Shown: piece by piece, positions 61,024-64,000 of the stretch
Numbering within the stretch: position 1 is the stretch's first letter
Layout: every line of letters begins with the position of its first letter
Source of the DNA: Helicobacter sp.
GTDB taxonomy: Bacteria; Campylobacterota; Campylobacteria; Campylobacterales; Helicobacteraceae
Length of the DNA stretch: 64,000 nucleotides
Assembly (NCBI RefSeq): GCF_014799995.1
Contig: NZ_JAAVGY010000056.1
Location: 1 to 64,000 of the forward strand
Direction: 5' to 3'
The notes under the pieces: model-generated
What the model saw: the letters and a program-made list of their open reading frames with translations, nothing else
Database searches by the model: none
What the model was told of the DNA's origin: nothing
Translations under genes and position numbers: made by a program

Positions 61024-61830
61024 TTAATCTCTATGTTGCAAACTGACAATCCATACTGCAATGAGCGAGACAGCAAGTCCGGTTAAAAGCAAGACAATGG
61101 AATCTAAAATGGGTGAAAAAATTTCCGGATTTAGCCCTAATTCTTGAAAGAAAATGAGCAGACTTGGGTTTTGAGAAATGTAAATCAAGCCACTTGCGAC
61201 GATGAGGGTCGCAAAAATCGTATCAAAACAAGCAAGGCGAAAGAGAACTTGAGAGCGCATCCAAAGAGGTGCTCCGAGTAAAGTCATAATCTCCATTCTT
61301 TCTAAATGTTGGAATTTCCAGATTTCAATTTGCTTAAACATTAACAGCAGACTAATGAGCGCAATGAAGCTAGAAAAAATCATCGCACTCCCATTAATAA
61401 TTAAAAGTAATTGATAAATTTGGCTATGGCTTTTGGTAAAAGTTTCAATGCGCAAGATTCCGTCTAATTCGCTTAAAGTCTTATGAATAACCTCCAAACG
61501 CGCACTGCTGGGATAGGTATTGAGCGTTAAGGAATAGAATCTCGGAAGAGATTTTTTCAGCAACACGATATTGGCTTGGCTAATGCTTTTGCTCAATCGC
61601 TCAAGGATAATCTTAGAATCAATGGGGCTTAAATCCTGTACTTCTCCGATTTTATTGCGTAGAGTCTCTAAGCTTAATTCTTTGGTGCTTGCGAGGATAA
61701 TCGCATAGTTTTTGCCTAGTTTGCTCTCATAATCACTTAGGGTGCGATGCACAAGCAAAATGCTTTCCAATGCGAAAAGAAGGGCGACAAGAGGGATAAT
61801 TAAACTTAAATGGTTTTTAAGAGAGTTCAT
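61024..61830 (-). CDS. ftsX: cell division protein FtsX
   Basis: A 268-residue inner-membrane ABC permease of the FtsEX complex, with a first helix near 8-28, a periplasmic loop carrying LSLETLRNKIGEVQDLSPI, and three helices in the second half (MIFSSFIALISLLLMF, ATLIVASGLIYI, IVLLLTGLAVSLIAVWIV). ATG at 61830 has GGGG at fair spacing and is preferred to a TTG six codons upstream. It overlaps ftsE by 14 bases. It has no ATPase activity itself. Confidence 0.9.
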   Translation of the reverse strand: MNSLKNHLSLIIPLVALLFALESILLVHRTLSDYESKLGKNYAIILASTKELSLETLRNKIGEVQDLSPIDSKIILERLSKSISQANIVLLKKSLPRFYSLTLNTYPSSARLEVIHKTLSELDGILRIETFTKSHSQIYQLLLIINGSAMIFSSFIALISLLLMFKQIEIWKFQHLERMEIMTLLGAPLWMRSQVLFRLACFDTIFATLIVASGLIYISQNPSLLIFFQELGLNPEIFSPILDSIVLLLTGLAVSLIAVWIVSLQHRD

Positions 61831-62485
61831 AAATGACCCCTTCTTCAATATGAAAATGACGATAATTCACGCCTAAAGTCTCTGGGATTCTGTGTGTTAC
61901 TACTACTACCGTGATTCCAAGTTGCACATTGACACCTCTTAACAAATTCCATATCACTTCAGAGGAATAATCATCTAGGTTTCCTGTCGGCTCGTCAGCA
62001 AGAATCAAAAGCGGGTTATGAGAAAGCGCGCGCGCCATTGCAACGCGTTGCTGTTCGCCCCCGCTTAATTCCAAAGGATATTTACTTCCTTTATGGGAAA
62101 GTTTAATATGGGCTAAAAGTCTATCAGTTTGTGCTTGGCACGATTCTTTAGTAAAACCTCCAATAATCATTGGAAGCATAACATTTTTTTCTACATTAAA
62201 ATCCTTAATTAGTTTATAATCTTGAAAAATAATGCCTAGATGTCTGCGCAGAATTTCAATGTTTTTTTTGTTTGCTTTGAACATTTCTACTCCACAAACT
62301 TCCAAAGAACCACTTTTGAGAGGCAAATCCCCATAAATAGAACGCATTAGTGTGCTTTTTCCGCTTCCGCTTGGACCACTGATGAAGACAAAATCTTTAG
62401 GATAAATATTAAAACTTGTGTTTTTAATGATGATTTCGTTTTTATAACCTAGATTAATATTCTTTGCTTGAATGATTGCGTCCAT
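61817..62485 (-). CDS. ftsE: cell division ATP-binding protein FtsE
   Basis: A 222-residue ABC ATPase paired with FtsX at the division site. Walker A is FISGPSGSGKSTLMRSIYG near residues 33-50, the Q-loop is IIFQDYKLI, the signature LELSGGEQQRVAMARAL, and Walker B LLILADEPTGNLD. ATP hydrolysis regulates peptidoglycan hydrolysis through FtsX and the adjacent EnvC-like protein. It follows trmB by 10 bases. Confidence 0.93.
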   Translation of the reverse strand: MDAIIQAKNINLGYKNEIIIKNTSFNIYPKDFVFISGPSGSGKSTLMRSIYGDLPLKSGSLEVCGVEMFKANKKNIEILRRHLGIIFQDYKLIKDFNVEKNVMLPMIIGGFTKESCQAQTDRLLAHIKLSHKGSKYPLELSGGEQQRVAMARALSHNPLLILADEPTGNLDDYSSEVIWNLLRGVNVQLGITVVVVTHRIPETLGVNYRHFHIEEGVIYELS

Positions 62486-62495
62486 TGATGATTCC

Positions 62496-63905
62496 TTAAT
62501 TAGGGTTAAAGTCGTTTTGGATTAATTGGAGGAGCTGTTTGTGCGCTTGATGATTAAGGTAGGTTGGCAATGGATTTTCTTTGAAATACTCTATATGATT
62601 CGTCTGCAAAACATAACGCGTTTGAGGATAATTAAAATCCCCAAAGGAAAGTTTAAGTAAGCAAGGAGATTGCAAAGAGGATTCCTGAAAGTTTGTATCC
62701 ATAGAATGCTTTGTGCGGAATTTTATAGAATCATCAGAGGCGCAGAAATGAGAAGTATTGAACAATAAATCCTCTAAATGTAAGAAATAATCGTTTTTCA
62801 CTATTTTGGTTTTTTGGTAGTTTTTTAGGGAAAACATTAGAGGCTTCAAATCCGAATCCAAAAAGTCAAAATCAAATTTCAATTTGCGTGGGGGAGAGGA
62901 GTGTAGGGCAAAAAACTCAAGATTGTAAATATCTTTCTTTTGTCTAAGCCATCTTGCTTCATATTTGCTTGTAATGGCTTCATCGGTATTGACTTGTGAT
63001 TGCGTGCAAAACTCTGTTGTGAAGTTTTTAGCTAGGCTTTGGGCATAGTTGAAATATTCTAAACTATCTGTACGTAGTTGCAAATGTCCTTTTTGTTTTA
63101 AGACGCGAGCACTTTGGGATAAAAAGGCTTTGCTTAGGATTCTACGATGAGGCTGTTTGTCCCAAGGCACAGGAAAATGCACAAAGATTTTATCTAAAAT
63201 ATTAGAGGGTAAGATTTCTAAAAAAATGCGCGCATCATAGGCAAGAATCAGAATGTTGTTAAGCCCTAAAAGTCCAATTTGACGCGCTACTTGTTCTAAT
63301 GAAGGGTGATGAATCTCTAAGCCAATATGCAAAATTTCGGGGTGATGTTTGGCATTATGTAGCAAATGTCTCCCGCTGCCAAAGCCAATTTCTAGCCAAA
63401 TTTGCGAAAAAATATCGGAATCTTGCGCGGAATCCTTAGAATCATTACAAGAATGGATATTTGCAGATGTTCGCAATTTTAATTTCTGTGTTTTTAATAG
63501 ATTTTCAAAATCCAAAAAATCTTCAATCTGTTTGATAAATGGGAGTTTGTGCTCTAGTGCAGTACTTTTGCCTTGTAGATTGTGTGTGAGGATAGAATCT
63601 TGAAAATCCATTAAGATTTTTAATGCACATTTGATAATTTCAATCGGAGAGATGCGCGAATTTTTATCACAATGGACAATGGTTTCTTGAATTTTTTTAG
63701 AAAGTTTTAAGCGCGTTTTGATTTCTAGGAAAAAATTTTTGATTTTTTCTTTGGAATCTTTAGGGGTAAAGCAAACTTGCAGTAAAGCAAAATATGGATT
63801 CTGCATAGAAGTAAAGATTCGCTCAAAGCAAAATTCCCCCAATGGGTGCGCAACCTTTAAGGGGAGATTGGGGAGTTTGAGCTGCGCGGTTTTGAAGTGT
63901 GGCAT
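62496..63905 (-). CDS. trmB: tRNA (guanine-N7-)-methyltransferase, long epsilon form
   Basis: A 469-residue SAM-dependent enzyme methylating G46 of tRNA. The methyltransferase core is near residues 195-345: WLEIGFGSGRHLL (SAM motif I), HIGLEIHHPSLEQVARQIG, and the catalytic HFPVPWDKQPHRRILSKAFL. Most TrmB are about 230 residues; this one has extra N-terminal (~180) and C-terminal (~120) regions of unknown function, as in H. pylori HP0747. ATG at 63905 sits 4 bases after the upstream gene's stop; a TTG 27 bases upstream is less likely. First of the trmB-ftsE-ftsX-envC-like run. Confidence 0.9.
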   Translation of the reverse strand: MPHFKTAQLKLPNLPLKVAHPLGEFCFERIFTSMQNPYFALLQVCFTPKDSKEKIKNFFLEIKTRLKLSKKIQETIVHCDKNSRISPIEIIKCALKILMDFQDSILTHNLQGKSTALEHKLPFIKQIEDFLDFENLLKTQKLKLRTSANIHSCNDSKDSAQDSDIFSQIWLEIGFGSGRHLLHNAKHHPEILHIGLEIHHPSLEQVARQIGLLGLNNILILAYDARIFLEILPSNILDKIFVHFPVPWDKQPHRRILSKAFLSQSARVLKQKGHLQLRTDSLEYFNYAQSLAKNFTTEFCTQSQVNTDEAITSKYEARWLRQKKDIYNLEFFALHSSPPRKLKFDFDFLDSDLKPLMFSLKNYQKTKIVKNDYFLHLEDLLFNTSHFCASDDSIKFRTKHSMDTNFQESSLQSPCLLKLSFGDFNYPQTRYVLQTNHIEYFKENPLPTYLNHQAHKQLLQLIQNDFNPN

Positions 63906-63909
63906 TGTT

Positions 63910-64000
63910 TTATTTGGGCAAAGAGAGCACAACTTCTTGCGATGGTTTGGATTCTAATCCATTTTTATCCAAAGCACTGACACTATAATAATATTTTTCA
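63910..64000 (-). CDS. C-terminal end of a fibronectin type III protein, cut by window edge
   Basis: The last 30 residues of a minus-strand gene (YYYSVSALDKNGLESKPSQE..., stop TAA at 63910-63912). The YYYSVSALDKNGLES pattern is the closing strand region of an FN3 domain. A fibronectin III lipoprotein gene precedes trmB in Campylobacter (Cj1279c), so identity is likely. The stop is 4 bases before the trmB ATG. Confidence 0.65.
   Translation of the reverse strand, partial: EKYYYSVSALDKNGLESKPSQEVVLSLPK

Overview
The window reads as a chromosomal segment of an epsilonproteobacterium, most likely an enterohepatic Helicobacter. The evidence is low GC content, short intergenic gaps and TATAAT-type -10 boxes. 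Gene blocks also match known Helicobacter/Campylobacter order: fliF-fliG-fliH-dxs, truB-csrA-ispE-smpB-exbB-exbD, flaG-fliD-fliS, and trmB-ftsE-ftsX-envC-like. A cytosolic TlpD-type chemoreceptor, hydrogenase maturation genes and type VI secretion remnants fit that clade. Species was not determined. I saw no tRNA, rRNA or CRISPR array.

Layout. 1-7.6 kb is accessory: a TIGR02757 protein, an XRE regulator, a large two-domain glycosyltransferase, a DUF262/HEPN gene pair resembling a defence or toxin module, and small orphan genes, ending in dispersed repeats. 7.6-16.2 kb holds an NhaC-type antiporter, tlpD, hypB-hypC, ribA-moeA-alkC-like and cysK. 16.2-23.4 kb is a decayed type VI secretion island on the minus strand: a vgrG broken by two nonsense codons and three apparent frameshifts, a broken cargo gene with a DUF5675-like end, an intact downstream gene, and two copies of an 89-bp vgrG tail. 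23.6-29.9 kb carries small redox/stress genes, including two Tat-leader proteins with near-identical leaders, mdaB and a divergent hxlR with a palindromic operator. 29.9-33.2 kb is pyrG-recJ.

33.2-48.4 kb is mostly minus strand: an MMPL/MlaC/MlaA outer-membrane lipid transport operon, dxs, the flagellar switch and basal-body genes fliH-fliG-fliF, hisC, a protein ending in a pseudo-receiver domain, an Upf1-like helicase, hypD and a lipoprotein. 48.5-55.4 kb is a plus-strand operon: truB-csrA-ispE-smpB-exbB-exbD, then a 61-aa membrane protein and a ZorA-like/ZorB-like proton-channel pair with a roughly 790-residue tail. 55.4-64 kb is minus strand: a DUF2156 protein, the flagellar cap operon flaG-fliD-fliS-fliT-like, and the division/cell-wall operon trmB-ftsE-ftsX-envC-like preceded by the end of a fibronectin-III protein.

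Two candidates for unusual systems stand out. One is the DUF262-HEPN pair. The other is the Zorya-like channel pair that sits beside exbBD without any recognisable ZorC, ZorD or ZorE. The decayed vgrG locus, with its displaced tail repeat, is a good case of effector-cassette turnover.
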